Part shown: positions 8,809 through 18,211 of the stretch, piece by piece
How positions within the stretch are numbered: position 1 is the stretch's first letter
Layout: each line of letters opens with the position of its first letter
Assembly (NCBI RefSeq): GCF_029893805.1
Contig: NZ_JARXYP010000001.1
Location: 620,001-684,000, forward strand
Direction of reading: 5' to 3'
DNA length: 64,000 nucleotides
Source: Streptomyces sp. SAI-135
GTDB taxonomy: Bacteria > Actinomycetota > Actinomycetes > Streptomycetales > Streptomycetaceae
The notes under the pieces: generated by a model
Told to the model about the DNA's origin: nothing
Database searches by the model: none
What the model saw: the letters and a program-made list of their open reading frames with translations, nothing else
Position numbers and translations under genes: made by a program

Positions 8809-9911
8809 AACTCACCGGCATCGAGATCCGGGAGATCAGGCTGCCGCTGGTGGCACCGTTCCGCACTTCCTTCGCCACCCTGACCGATCGCTCGGCGCTG
8901 CTGCTGCGTGCGGTGACCGCCGAGAGCGAGGGTTGGGGCGAGTGTGTGGCGATGGCCGATCCGTTGTACTCCTCCGAGTACGTCGCCGCCTGCTCCGATG
9001 TCCTGCGCCGTTTCCTCATCCCGGCCCTCGGCCGGTGGGAGCGCCTGGACGGCGCGGCGGTCAGCACCGCGTTGGCGCCGTTCCGTGGCCACCGGATGGC
9101 GAAGGCCGGCTTGGAGATGGCAGTCCTCGATGCCGAACTGCGGGCGCAGGGCGTGCCGTTGGCGCGTGAGCTGGGCGCCGTGCACGACCGGGTTCCTTGC
9201 GGGGTGTCGGTCGGCATCATGGAGTCGCTGCCGCAGCTCCTGGAAACGGTCGCCGGCTACCTCGACGAGGGCTATGTACGCATCAAGCTCAAGATCGAAC
9301 CCGGGTGGGACATTGAGCCGGTCCGGGCCGTGCGGGAGAACTTCGGGGACGCCCTGCTCCTCCAGGTCGATGCCAACACCGCTTACACGCTTGCCGATAC
9401 GCGGCATCTGGCCCGCCTCGATCCGTTCGACCTGCTCCTGATCGAACAGCCCTTGGAGGAGGAAGACCTCCTGGGGCACGCCCAACTCGCCAAGGCCATC
9501 ACCACGCCGGTGTGCCTGGACGAGTCGATCACCTCCGCCCGCTCCGCAGCGGCCGCCATCACCCTCGGCGCGTGCAGTGTCGTCAACATCAAGCCCGGCC
9601 GAGTGGGCGGATATCTGGAGGCACGGCGCATCCATGACGTGTGCGCGGCACACGGCGTGCCCGTGTGGTGCGGCGGCATGCTGGAAACAGGCCTCGGCCG
9701 TGCGGCCAATGTGGCGCTCGCGGCCCTTCCCGGATTCACGCTGCCGGGAGACACCTCGGGTTCCGACCGGTATTACCGAACAGACATCACGGCACCCTTC
9801 ATCCTCGACGACGGGCATCTGCCGGTCCCCGACGGTCCCGGGCTCGGCGTCACCCCCGACCCGGACATCCTGGACGAGGTCACGGTCGCGACCCACTGGG
9901 TGCCTCTGTAA
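8805..9911 (+). CDS. menC: Enolase-superfamily N-acylamino-acid racemase / o-succinylbenzoate synthase (OSBS/NSAR)
   Basis: 368 residues, the length of the characterised Amycolatopsis N-succinylamino-acid racemase. The active-site numbering also coincides with that enzyme. The KxK motif is K161-L-K163, the Mg ligands are D189 (VDANTAY), E214 (IEQPLEEE) and D239 (LDESIT), and the second acid/base is K263 (NIKPGRVGG). The start is ATG 8805, which overlaps the GNAT stop. OSBS and NSAR cannot be told apart by motif. No menaquinone genes are present here, while the acyltransferase and M20 hydrolase are, so racemisation of N-succinyl-amino acids is the likely role. The symbol menC is the family name only. 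Confidence 0.9.
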   Translation: MKLTGIEIREIRLPLVAPFRTSFATLTDRSALLLRAVTAESEGWGECVAMADPLYSSEYVAACSDVLRRFLIPALGRWERLDGAAVSTALAPFRGHRMAKAGLEMAVLDAELRAQGVPLARELGAVHDRVPCGVSVGIMESLPQLLETVAGYLDEGYVRIKLKIEPGWDIEPVRAVRENFGDALLLQVDANTAYTLADTRHLARLDPFDLLLIEQPLEEEDLLGHAQLAKAITTPVCLDESITSARSAAAAITLGACSVVNIKPGRVGGYLEARRIHDVCAAHGVPVWCGGMLETGLGRAANVALAALPGFTLPGDTSGSDRYYRTDITAPFILDDGHLPVPDGPGLGVTPDPDILDEVTVATHWVPL

Positions 9912-10006
9912 GCCACGCTTGTCGCATACAACGAGCAGAAGGCACAATTCTGGGTAATGACGACGAACGACGTGGCCCCACCCCTTCTCCCGCCAGGGAG
10001 GGGGTG

Positions 10007-11653
10007 ATGGCCGTGCAACCCCGCGCTGGTCTGTCGCGCGTCCTGGAAGATCTTGGCCCCACGCTGCTCGATCTGGTCTGCGGTGATCCCAGGCGCGCGG
10101 ACGCGATCGGCGGCGTGGTGATCCATGACCCGCTGGACGAGCCCCTACTGCCCCGTCAGGCGCTGGTCCTCGGTGTCGGCGTGCAGGGGACGGCCGAGAC
10201 CGCCCGGCTGCTCACGTCGCTGGGCGATGCCGGTGCGGCGGCGCTGATCGTCCGTTCGCCCGCCCCCGAAGATCCCACGGTCATCGAAGCCGCCGAACGC
10301 TCCGGCGTCGCCCTGCTCGCTCTCACCCGAGGAGCCTCCTGGGCACAGCTCGCCGTCCTGCTGCGCTCTCTGCTCGCGGAAGGTGACGTCGGGGAGGCAG
10401 GACCGCAGACCCTGGGCGGCACTCCGTCCGGGGACATGTTCGCCCTGGCCAACGCGGTGGCCGCGCTCCTGGATGCCCCCGTCACGATCGAGGACCGCAG
10501 CTCGCGTGTCCTGGCGTTCTCCGGCCGTCAGGACGAGGCCGACGACTCCCGGGTGGAAACCGTACTGGGACGGCAGGTGCCCGAACGTTTCACCCGCTTG
10601 TTGGAGGAACGCGGTGTCTTCCGCGACCTGTACCGCAGCGATCAGCCCATCCTGGTCGCGCCCATGCAGACGGGCGGGTTTCACATCCCCCGCGTCGCGA
10701 TCGCGGTACGCGCGGGAGACGAGGTCCTCGGCTCCATCTGGGCCGCTGTGGACTCCGAACTCAGCCCACAGCGCATGCGGGCACTGCACGACGCGGCCAA
10801 GCTGGTCGCGCTGCACATGCTGCGGCTGCGTGCCGGCGCCGACGTGGAGCGGCGCCTGCGCGCCGACCTGCTCTCCACCGCGCTGGAGGGCGGCCCCGGG
10901 ACGTCGGAGGCGCTGAGCCGCCTCGGCCTCACCGACTACGCGGGCGTAGTTCTTGCGCTCGCCGTACCCGACCCGCCCGCATCAGCCGGCTCGACCAGCC
11001 TGCACGCCCGGCACGCGGCCGAGCGCGAACGCCTCACCGACGCCTTCGCGATGCACCTCTCCGCAATCCACGCGCGCGCCGCGACCGCGTTGATCGGTGA
11101 GGTGGCATACGGGATCCTTCCCGTCTCGCAGCATCAGACCGACGCGGAGCAGTCGGCGGCCCGAGTCGCGTCGGACTTCCTCACCCGGGTCGGCGACCGG
11201 ATGTCGCCCCTGATCGGCGTGGGCACGGTGGCCCGGAACCGCGGTGAGCTGGCCCGTTCCCGAAACGGCGCCGACCGGGCCCTGCGCGTACTGCGCGCAG
11301 GCGGTGGTCTACGGCGACTGGCCCACATCACGGACGTGCACGTCGAGGCGCTCCTCCTCGACCTGGCCGACCTGGCCGCCGAACGCGGCGACCTGCCGAC
11401 GGGACCGCTGGCCCACCTGCTCGCCTACGACCAGCAGCACAACGCCAACCTGGTCGAGACGCTGCGGAGTTGGCTCAACAGTTTCGGCGATGTGCCCGCC
11501 GCCGCGAAGACCATGTACGTGCACCAGAACACCTTCCGCTACCGGCTGCGCCGCGTGGCCGAGGTCGCCGAGACCGATCTCGACGACCCCGAGAGCCGCT
11601 TCGCGCTGATGTTGCAGCTGCGCCTGCTCCGCCTGGGCGCCTCGGGGGGCTGA
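10007..11653 (+). CDS. PucR-family transcriptional regulator with N-terminal PucR sensor domain
   Basis: 548 residues. The N-terminal part (about 1-130) is a PucR purine-catabolism-type sensor domain (VVIHDPLDEPLLPRQALVLG, ERSGVALLALTRGASW). The middle carries a GAF/GGDEF-like segment. The C-terminus is the HTH_30 domain (AAAKTMYVHQNTFRYRLRRV, about 500-525). A GGGAGGGGG tract just upstream supports ATG 10007, with GTG 10004 as a near alternative. It sits 95 bp after the racemase on the same strand and so may be co-transcribed or have its own promoter in that gap. It is the likely local regulator of the peptidase-M20-GNAT-racemase operon. This is positional inference. Confidence 0.87.
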   Translation: MAVQPRAGLSRVLEDLGPTLLDLVCGDPRRADAIGGVVIHDPLDEPLLPRQALVLGVGVQGTAETARLLTSLGDAGAAALIVRSPAPEDPTVIEAAERSGVALLALTRGASWAQLAVLLRSLLAEGDVGEAGPQTLGGTPSGDMFALANAVAALLDAPVTIEDRSSRVLAFSGRQDEADDSRVETVLGRQVPERFTRLLEERGVFRDLYRSDQPILVAPMQTGGFHIPRVAIAVRAGDEVLGSIWAAVDSELSPQRMRALHDAAKLVALHMLRLRAGADVERRLRADLLSTALEGGPGTSEALSRLGLTDYAGVVLALAVPDPPASAGSTSLHARHAAERERLTDAFAMHLSAIHARAATALIGEVAYGILPVSQHQTDAEQSAARVASDFLTRVGDRMSPLIGVGTVARNRGELARSRNGADRALRVLRAGGGLRRLAHITDVHVEALLLDLADLAAERGDLPTGPLAHLLAYDQQHNANLVETLRSWLNSFGDVPAAAKTMYVHQNTFRYRLRRVAEVAETDLDDPESRFALMLQLRLLRLGASGG

Positions 11654-12185
11654 CGTCTGGCCCGGCGCGGTGACCGGCTCCTTTTCACAGCCGCGCAGGC
11701 GGTCGTCGGTCAGGTCGCGGTGGTGGGCCCGCGTGGTGAACGCCGAGGAGGATCCCCAGGCTTTCGCGGGCGGCGACCGCCGCCAAACGCCGCACCGCCG
11801 GCGGGTGCGGATCGCGTCCTGCACGCACTTCAGCCGCAGCCCGCTCGCCGACGGTTCCGGCGAGGACGACACCGGCGGCTGTCTCACCTCGGCCGGTGCG
11901 CCAAGAGTCCGTCCGCCGACTCGCCGGGGCGTGGGCCGTGATGCAGATGGAGCTGCACACCCGGATGGTCGGCCACGCGAGAGCGGCCGATGTCCTGCTG
12001 CACCCGGTCCGCGAGCCAGTTGCCCCACGCCGTGCTGATGACCCGGGCCGCGCGCGCCCGCCCGGGTGTGGGAGAAGAGATGGCCGGCCCGGTCAGATAG
12101 CCCTGCGTCGTCCGCCTCGCGCCCCGTCAGGCAGACACCCGCCGCGTGGTGCGAGCGGCGGCCACACGCCGATGCGGACAAAGCC
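11654..12185. other. Convergent intergenic region, no confident gene
   Basis: 532 bp between the 3' ends of the PucR gene and the flavoenzyme gene. Minus-strand frames contain short stretches with coding-like composition but no domain I can name and several frame changes. A decayed regulator fragment is possible but not supportable. Confidence 0.4.
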
Positions 12186-13313
12186 TCACGCCATGTGGTC
12201 ACGCGACAGACGGTCGGGAGCGAGACCGGCCACGGGGACCCCGTACGCGGCTGTCTCCGGGGAAGGCGCTCCCTCGGCAACGATGTCAGCCGCCAGCCGG
12301 GCCAGCGCCGGCGCCATCTGGATGCCGTAACCGCCTTGCCCGGCAAGGAAGTAGAAGTCCTCGTGCGCGGACCACGCGCCGACCACAGGCTCGTGATCGT
12401 CGACGAAATTGCGCAGACCCGCCCACGCGCGCTGCACACTCCGCAACCCGAGCGTGGTCGTCTCCTCGATCGCTTCGAGCGCTCGGGCGATCTCCAGTTC
12501 GTCCGGGCGCGGCCGGCCGGGAGACACATCCGTGGCGTCCGCGGGCGAACCCAGCATCAGCCCCGCCTCCGGCTTGACGTACCACCGCTCACACGCGTCC
12601 ACGGCCAACGGCAGTCCGGAGACGTCACCGCCGTAACGTGTCGGGCTGACGAACGCCGTGCGCCGCCTGGGCCGGATACCGACCGGGGGAACACCGGCGC
12701 GGTCGGCGACCTGATCCACCCACGCGCCCGCGGCGTTGACCACCTTCGCGCACCGGATGACGTGCTCACCGGCCGTGACGTGCCAGCCCTGGCCGTCCCG
12801 CTTGATGTCGCGCACCTCCGCGTTGAACAGCACGGTGGCGCCATGCTGTCGCAGTGTCCTGAAGTAGCTCTGGTGCAGGCCGGCGACATCCAGATCCGCA
12901 GCCGAACGGTCGACGGCGGCGGATCGGACCCGCTCGGCCCGCAGCGGCGGATAGAGGACGTGCGCCTGTCCCGGGGTGAGCGTCTCCATGTGCGGTGAGG
13001 TTCGCGTCAGCTCGGTTACGGCGTTCTCGCTCAGGTCGTCGGTCGCGAGCCAGAGCAGGGGCCGCAGCTGCAACAGCGGTACACCGTTCTCGGCTGCGAT
13101 CGCGTCGTACAGCGGGCGGCTCGCTTCCGTGAGCGCGCGCACCCAAGCGCTGCCGTAGGAGGGCAGATACGCGGCAGCGGACCGGCCCGTGCTGTGCTCC
13201 TCCCCCGAGGCGGCCGCTTCCACCACCACGACCGACAACCGCTCGGACAACTCCGCAGCTATCGATGCACCGGCCATCCCGGCGCCGACAACCACAACAT
13301 CACTGCTCAGCAA
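12186..13313 (-). CDS. FAD-dependent amino-acid oxidoreductase (DAO family)
   Basis: 375 residues. The N-terminus has the dinucleotide-binding motif VVVVGAGMAGASIAAELSE, followed by the acidic end of the second strand (VVVVEA). STGRSAAAYLP is the DAO-type FAD contact. The C-terminal FAD segment is FYFLAGQGGYGIQMAPALAR. This is the glycine/sarcosine/D-amino-acid oxidase superfamily. It oxidises an amino acid to an imino acid with FAD reduction. It is the last gene of the minus-strand set that includes the Liv-type importer and so likely acts on the imported amino acid. Oxidase versus dehydrogenase and the exact substrate cannot be read from sequence. The gap to the ATPase gene is 157 bp. Confidence 0.86.
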   Translation of the reverse strand: MLSSDVVVVGAGMAGASIAAELSERLSVVVVEAAASGEEHSTGRSAAAYLPSYGSAWVRALTEASRPLYDAIAAENGVPLLQLRPLLWLATDDLSENAVTELTRTSPHMETLTPGQAHVLYPPLRAERVRSAAVDRSAADLDVAGLHQSYFRTLRQHGATVLFNAEVRDIKRDGQGWHVTAGEHVIRCAKVVNAAGAWVDQVADRAGVPPVGIRPRRRTAFVSPTRYGGDVSGLPLAVDACERWYVKPEAGLMLGSPADATDVSPGRPRPDELEIARALEAIEETTTLGLRSVQRAWAGLRNFVDDHEPVVGAWSAHEDFYFLAGQGGYGIQMAPALARLAADIVAEGAPSPETAAYGVPVAGLAPDRLSRDHMA

Positions 13314-13470
13314 GAGATCTCCTTAGACAAGGGTCCCGCCCGGACGGCTCAGCACCCATCGGGGCGAGCAAACGCCTTCAGGCGGTGGGGAGTTGCACGT
13401 CGCAACTGCGACAGGAAACAGGATCAGGGACAAACGGCAAGGACACACGCTGCCACCGCGCGCAGCACAT

Positions 13471-14169
13471 TCAGTGCGGCAGACTCACGTCGAAGTAGCT
13501 GTCGTGCAGGGCTTCCAGCTGCTCGGCAAGCTCCTCGGAGGTGCCCTGTGCGACCAGCTCACCGTGCCTGAGGACACAGGCGCGATCGGCGAAATGCAGC
13601 GCGTCCTGCACATGCTGCTCGACGAACAGGACGGCGACACCACGGTCGGCCGCGTCACGGACCAGCACGAGGAGCTGCTTCACGGCGACCGGGGACAGAC
13701 CCATCGTCATCTCGTCGATGAGCAGGAGCCGGGGCTCTACGGAGAGGGCGCAGGCGACCGCGAGCAGCTGCTGCTCACCGCCGGAGAGCAGCCCGACGCG
13801 CCGGTCTGCGATGGCTTCGAGAACGGGGTAGCGGGGCAGAAGGTCCCGTGCGGCACGGCGGCTGTGGGTGCGCAGTTGCAGGTTCTCCCGGACCGTGAGC
13901 TGGGTGAACAGACCTCTGCCCTCACGCACGTAGCTCACCCCGAGTCCCGCCGCACGCTGGACCCCTCGCACCTGTTCTCCGCCGACTCGCACCGAACCGC
14001 CCAGCGGCTGCAGCACTCCCCCGACGGTCTCCAGCACGGTGGTCTTTCCGGCTCCGTTGGGGCCGAGCAGAGCGACGATCTCACCGGCCTGCACATCGAG
14101 GTCGAGGCCGCGTACCACGGGCACGCCGTTGCGTCCGGCGGTGAGTTCCTGCAACAGCAGCACGCTCAT
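13471..14169 (-). CDS. ABC transporter ATP-binding protein, LivF type
   Basis: 232 residues. Walker A is GPNGAGKTT (about 34-42), the signature is LSGGEQQ, Walker B is LLLIDE with the following MTMGLSP that is typical of LivF, and the switch histidine is in VEQH. It energises uptake through the permease fusion encoded immediately upstream, which its start overlaps by ATGA. LivF-type ATPases pair with a LivG-type ATPase, here the C-terminal domain of the fused partner. Together they would form a branched-chain or other hydrophobic amino-acid/amide importer. Context suggests D-amino acids or peptides. Confidence 0.92.
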   Translation of the reverse strand: MSVLLLQELTAGRNGVPVVRGLDLDVQAGEIVALLGPNGAGKTTVLETVGGVLQPLGGSVRVGGEQVRGVQRAAGLGVSYVREGRGLFTQLTVRENLQLRTHSRRAARDLLPRYPVLEAIADRRVGLLSGGEQQLLAVACALSVEPRLLLIDEMTMGLSPVAVKQLLVLVRDAADRGVAVLFVEQHVQDALHFADRACVLRHGELVAQGTSEELAEQLEALHDSYFDVSLPH

Positions 14170-16979
14170 GGCTGCACCTCCTTCGAGACGGAATTGACGG
14201 GGCGCGTGTCACCGACGTACGCCGTCATCACGGCGGGGTCGCGACGAATGGCCTCGGGCGGGCCCTGCGCGATGACCTGACCGAAATCGAGCACCGTGAC
14301 CTCGTCGCACATCTGCAGAACCAGCGACAGGTCGTGCTCGATCAGCACAACGGCGACGCCCGTGTCCGCGACGGCGCGCAGGTGCCGGCCCAGCTCGCGG
14401 CTCTCCGCGCTGTCCAGGCCCGCGGCGGGCTCGTCGCACAGGAGCACCGCGGGCCGTGCGGCCAGCGCCCTGGCGACTCCGACGAGCTTCTGCTGCCCGG
14501 TGCTCAGCTCGGCGGGGTGGCTGTCGGCTAGGTGCCCGATGCCGAGCAGTCGGAGGGCGGACATCGCGTCGTCCTTGGAAACCCTCGCACGACCCACCAC
14601 ATCGTTGATGAGATCTCCGGGGCTTCCCGGCTGCGCTGCCACGAGCAGGTTGTCCCGGACCGTCAGATCGAGGAACAGCTCCGTCGCCTGCCAGGTTCGG
14701 GCCAGCCCCGCGCCGAAGCGACGATGAGGAGGAAGGCGGCTGACGTCGGTTCCGCGCACCCGGACGGCGCCCTCGCTCACGCAGAAACCCGCGATCGCGT
14801 CCAGCGTGCTGGTCTTGCCGGCGCCGTTGGGGCCGATGAGGCCGTGCAGTTCGCCCGCTCGGACGACCAGCGACACGTCCTGCACGGCGCGCACCCCGCC
14901 GTACCTCACACTGACGCGCTCGACTTCAAGGGCCGGGCCGGACCTGCGCTCCGCGGCGGTCGGCGGCGTGGGCGCAAGCGCGTCCACGGAAGGAACGGCT
15001 GCCGCAGGAGTGTCCGCCGGCGCCGGCACCTTTCCGGCATGACCTGCCGGTCCGGTACGGCGGGCGAGCAGCTTGCGCAGGGCCTTGCCGTAGAAGCTGG
15101 CGGCACCTTCGGGGGCCACGATCGCCGTGCTGATCATGGTGAGGCCGCCGAGTATGTCGTACGCGGACCCCAGCGGCACCAGGCCGTCCAGCACGACGTA
15201 CCACAGGCCGAAGGGCCCGATCAGACCCGCGAGCAGAGCCCCGCCCACGCTGGTGATGCCGCCGATGAAGGCGAAGATGAGGAAGCTGATGCCGGCGAGG
15301 TAATTGAAGCTCTCGATGGAGACGCTGCCGCGCGAGTACGCGAGCAGCGCTCCACCGACACCGGCGATGAAGCTCGACAGAGCGAATGCGATGAGCTTCG
15401 TCCGGGCGACGTCTACTCCGACCGCGGCGGCGGCCCGCTCATTGGAACGCACGGCAAGGAAACGACGTCCCGTGGTGCCGTTCAGAACACGGGAGACAAG
15501 CAGGCAGCACAGCACCAGCGCGGCGAGCACGGCATAGGTGAAGGGGAGCCGGGCCAGTTCGCTGGCCCGCTGCGCGGCCAGGTCCAGGCCGAACAGCTTC
15601 GGGTCCGCCAGCTCGGAACCGCCCGCGGAGATCTGCCGGAGGAACAGCGCTTCCACGGCCACAGCGCCGGCGAGGGTCACGACCGCGAGCTGGGCGCCAC
15701 GGATACGCAACGCCGGCGCGCCCATCACCACGCCCACGAGAGTGGCGGTCAGCGCCGACAACAGCACACTGACGGGGAAGGGCAGCCCGTCCGTGGCCCG
15801 GGCCAGGGTGAACGCGGAGACCCCGGCGATGGCGGCCTGTCCCAGGGAGACCTGACCCACGAGGCCGACCAGGACGACGTAGCTGAGGGCGATGACCGCG
15901 AACACCATGCTGGCTATCAGTCCATTGCGCTGCGCCTGCCCGAGCAGCGGCGCCAGCAGCGCCACGGCCGCCGTGCCGATCAGCACCCACTTCAGCCGCA
16001 ACGGCCGCCGCACGACCGCGGGCAGGCGCGAGAGCACCAGCTCACCGCGGCGAGGAAGCTTCTTGCCGAGCAGGACGAGCGCGATGACGATCACGACGAA
16101 CGGGATCGCGTCGGTCGTACCGCTGGGGAGGCTACGGGGCCACCACGACTGCAGTTGCATGAACGAGAGCTCGCTCTGCAGCACGCCCAGGCCGAGCCCC
16201 GCCACCGCGGCGACCGCGACCGAGGAGAGCCGCGCGACCAGCAGTGCCGCAAGGCCAGGTACGACCAGCGTTCCGATGCTCGCGGGATTGAGTCCGGTGA
16301 TCGGGCTCGCGAGCAGGAGGAAGAGTGACGTCACCCCACTCCCCAGCGCCCAGTTGAGACTCGCGAGGCGGTTCGGGGACCAGCGCGCGAGCAGAAGCGC
16401 GACTTCGTCCTCCACGCCTGCCCGGGTCGCGAGTCCGGCCATGGACCAGCGGTAGTAAGCGACGAGCGCGCAGGAGACAACCACCGTGATCCCCAGCAAC
16501 CACAGGCGGTCCAGAGGCAGTTCCACACCGGCGAACCGGAGACTGTCCGACCCGAGCACCGAGTCGACGACCCGGGAGCCGGAACCGAACCGCCGCACGA
16601 GCAAGCTCTGCAGCAAGGTCAGGATCCCGACCGAGGCCATGATCTTTGACAGTGCCGGAGCGTTCCGCAGCGGTCTGAAGACGAGGACGTGGACGAGTGC
16701 GCCGAGCGCCGCGCTGGACAGCAGACCCACGGCGACCGCCACGGGAAGGGGTGTGCTGGTGCCCAGGTGGACGCGCCCCGGGATCACCAGCACGGGCAGT
16801 ACCAGATCTCCGGTCTTGCGGAGTTCGTCGAAGACGAATGCACCCCACAGGCCCAGGCTCGCCTGCGCGAAGTTCACCACGCCGGAGCCCTTGTAGACCG
16901 TGACAAGGCCCATCCCGAGGCCGGCGAACACCGCACCGGCGCCCATCCCGAGCAGGGCGAAGAGCAGATACTGGTCCAT
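14166..16979 (-). CDS. Triple-fusion Liv-type ABC transporter protein (LivH permease - LivM permease - LivG ATPase)
   Basis: 937 residues combining three polypeptides that are usually separate. Residues 1-300 are a LivH-like permease (GLGMGLVTVYKGSGVVNFAQ is typical). About 325-640 is a LivM-like permease (YVVLVGLVGQVSLGQAAIAG; GGITSVGGALLAG). After a proline/alanine linker, about 695-930 is a LivG-like ATPase with Walker A GPNGAGKTS, signature LSTGQQK, Walker B VLLCDEPAAGLD and switch H in IEHD. The signature has T in place of the usual second G. The start is ATG 16979, 5 bp after the binding-protein stop. Fused LivM-LivG is known; three domains in one chain is less common. Confidence 0.9.
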   Translation of the reverse strand: MDQYLLFALLGMGAGAVFAGLGMGLVTVYKGSGVVNFAQASLGLWGAFVFDELRKTGDLVLPVLVIPGRVHLGTSTPLPVAVAVGLLSSAALGALVHVLVFRPLRNAPALSKIMASVGILTLLQSLLVRRFGSGSRVVDSVLGSDSLRFAGVELPLDRLWLLGITVVVSCALVAYYRWSMAGLATRAGVEDEVALLLARWSPNRLASLNWALGSGVTSLFLLLASPITGLNPASIGTLVVPGLAALLVARLSSVAVAAVAGLGLGVLQSELSFMQLQSWWPRSLPSGTTDAIPFVVIVIALVLLGKKLPRRGELVLSRLPAVVRRPLRLKWVLIGTAAVALLAPLLGQAQRNGLIASMVFAVIALSYVVLVGLVGQVSLGQAAIAGVSAFTLARATDGLPFPVSVLLSALTATLVGVVMGAPALRIRGAQLAVVTLAGAVAVEALFLRQISAGGSELADPKLFGLDLAAQRASELARLPFTYAVLAALVLCCLLVSRVLNGTTGRRFLAVRSNERAAAAVGVDVARTKLIAFALSSFIAGVGGALLAYSRGSVSIESFNYLAGISFLIFAFIGGITSVGGALLAGLIGPFGLWYVVLDGLVPLGSAYDILGGLTMISTAIVAPEGAASFYGKALRKLLARRTGPAGHAGKVPAPADTPAAAVPSVDALAPTPPTAAERRSGPALEVERVSVRYGGVRAVQDVSLVVRAGELHGLIGPNGAGKTSTLDAIAGFCVSEGAVRVRGTDVSRLPPHRRFGAGLARTWQATELFLDLTVRDNLLVAAQPGSPGDLINDVVGRARVSKDDAMSALRLLGIGHLADSHPAELSTGQQKLVGVARALAARPAVLLCDEPAAGLDSAESRELGRHLRAVADTGVAVVLIEHDLSLVLQMCDEVTVLDFGQVIAQGPPEAIRRDPAVMTAYVGDTRPVNSVSKEVQP

Positions 16980-16984
16980 CGCGG

Positions 16985-18211
16985 TCAGCCCTTGGTGATG
17001 TCGAGGAAGCCGCCGGTGAGGACCTTCTGCTTGCCGCCCGGCAGGACCTTCAGTGAGACGATCGAGCTACCGCAGCTCTCCTTCGGCAGCGGACGCGCGG
17101 AGCAGTCCACGGGGGCGCCGAGGAACACGTCGCCCTTGTAGGTCGCCAGTGCGCTCTTCACCGTGTCAGCGGTGATCTTGCCGTTGATGCCCTTGAGGAC
17201 ATCGGTCAGGGTCATGATGTCGGCGAACCCGTAGGTCGCGAACGAGTCGATCTTGTCTGTGGCGCCGGCCGCGGTCATCTGCTTGACGTAGAGGTCGATC
17301 TGCGCCTGCTTGCCCTTGGGTGCGGTGTCCCTGGAGTTGGCGGGCAGAAGGTACTGCTGCGTGTAGACCCCCTCCGCCTGCGAACCGAGGGTCTTGATGA
17401 ACTGCGTGCAGCTGCCCGCGAAGATGGGCTTGTCCCATCCGAGCTGCCGGGCGGTCTTGATGCCGTTCGTGCAGTCGCCCTCGGCACCGGAGAAGTAGAT
17501 CGCGTCGGCGCCCTTCTCCTTCGCGGCGGTGACGGCGGCCGCGAAGTCGGGTGAGGCGGGGTTGTTGAGCGTGTAGCTGAGGTCGAGCCCGGCGGCCTTC
17601 GCGCTCGGTACCACGGTCGTGTCCAGGATCTTCTTGTACGCCGGGCCCGCGTCCACACCGATCATGATCGGCTTCCGGGCCCCTGCTTGCCTCATCACCT
17701 TCCAGAAGCCGTTCCACGTCAGTGACGCCGGCGGGGTCGTGAAGGTCACAGAGGGATCGCTGGCCAGCGCCGTTCCGGACGAAGAGACCCCGAAGATCGG
17801 GATGCCGGCCTCCTTGAACGGCTTCAAGAGTGCGTCGGCGCCGAGTTCGACGCCGAGCACGGCTACGGAAACCTTTTTGGCGATGAGGTCGTTGGCACAC
17901 TTGCCGGCGCTCTCCGGAGCTCCGGTGGTCGAGCAGGTGATGAGCTCGATCGGTCTGCCGTTCACGCCGTCGTGAGTGTTGACGTAGCTGCTCGCAGCGT
18001 CTGCCGCGACCCTGACCTCGGGAAATGACAGGCCGCCCTGGCCGGTGTTGATGAACCCGACGAGGATGGGAGGGCCGGTCACAGGCTTGCCCCCGTCCGA
18101 GCCACTCGCGACGGAGGGCGCCTCCTTGTCGCCGCACCCGGCCAGGGCGAGGAGACCAGCGGTCGCAAGGACTGCGAGCCGAGATCCGCGAGTGATGGTG
18201 GTTGTTCGCAT
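16985..18211 (-). CDS. ABC transporter substrate-binding lipoprotein, LivJ/Peripla_BP_6 type
   Basis: 408 residues from ATG 18211, chosen because it begins a lipoprotein signal peptide (positive residues, LAVLATAGLLALAGC) with lipobox LAGC and has CCGGAG upstream. A longer in-frame start at 18328 would bury this signal. The mature part is a type I periplasmic binding fold (PILVGFINTGQGGLSFPEV, then INGKITADTVKSAL near the end). It would be anchored outside the membrane and deliver ligand to the Liv-type fusion transporter. It is the first gene of the transporter/flavoenzyme set. Confidence 0.9.
   Translation of the reverse strand: MRTTTITRGSRLAVLATAGLLALAGCGDKEAPSVASGSDGGKPVTGPPILVGFINTGQGGLSFPEVRVAADAASSYVNTHDGVNGRPIELITCSTTGAPESAGKCANDLIAKKVSVAVLGVELGADALLKPFKEAGIPIFGVSSSGTALASDPSVTFTTPPASLTWNGFWKVMRQAGARKPIMIGVDAGPAYKKILDTTVVPSAKAAGLDLSYTLNNPASPDFAAAVTAAKEKGADAIYFSGAEGDCTNGIKTARQLGWDKPIFAGSCTQFIKTLGSQAEGVYTQQYLLPANSRDTAPKGKQAQIDLYVKQMTAAGATDKIDSFATYGFADIMTLTDVLKGINGKITADTVKSALATYKGDVFLGAPVDCSARPLPKESCGSSIVSLKVLPGGKQKVLTGGFLDITKG

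Noticed and set aside
11685..12185. Possible GntR- or LysR-like regulator remnant on the minus strand
   Set aside because: Suggestive short runs only; frames change repeatedly and no motif is convincing.
14532..16328. 598-codon plus-strand open frame opposite the Liv-type fusion
   Set aside because: Low-complexity R/E/D/H-rich translation, antisense to a clearly coding gene with three recognisable domains.
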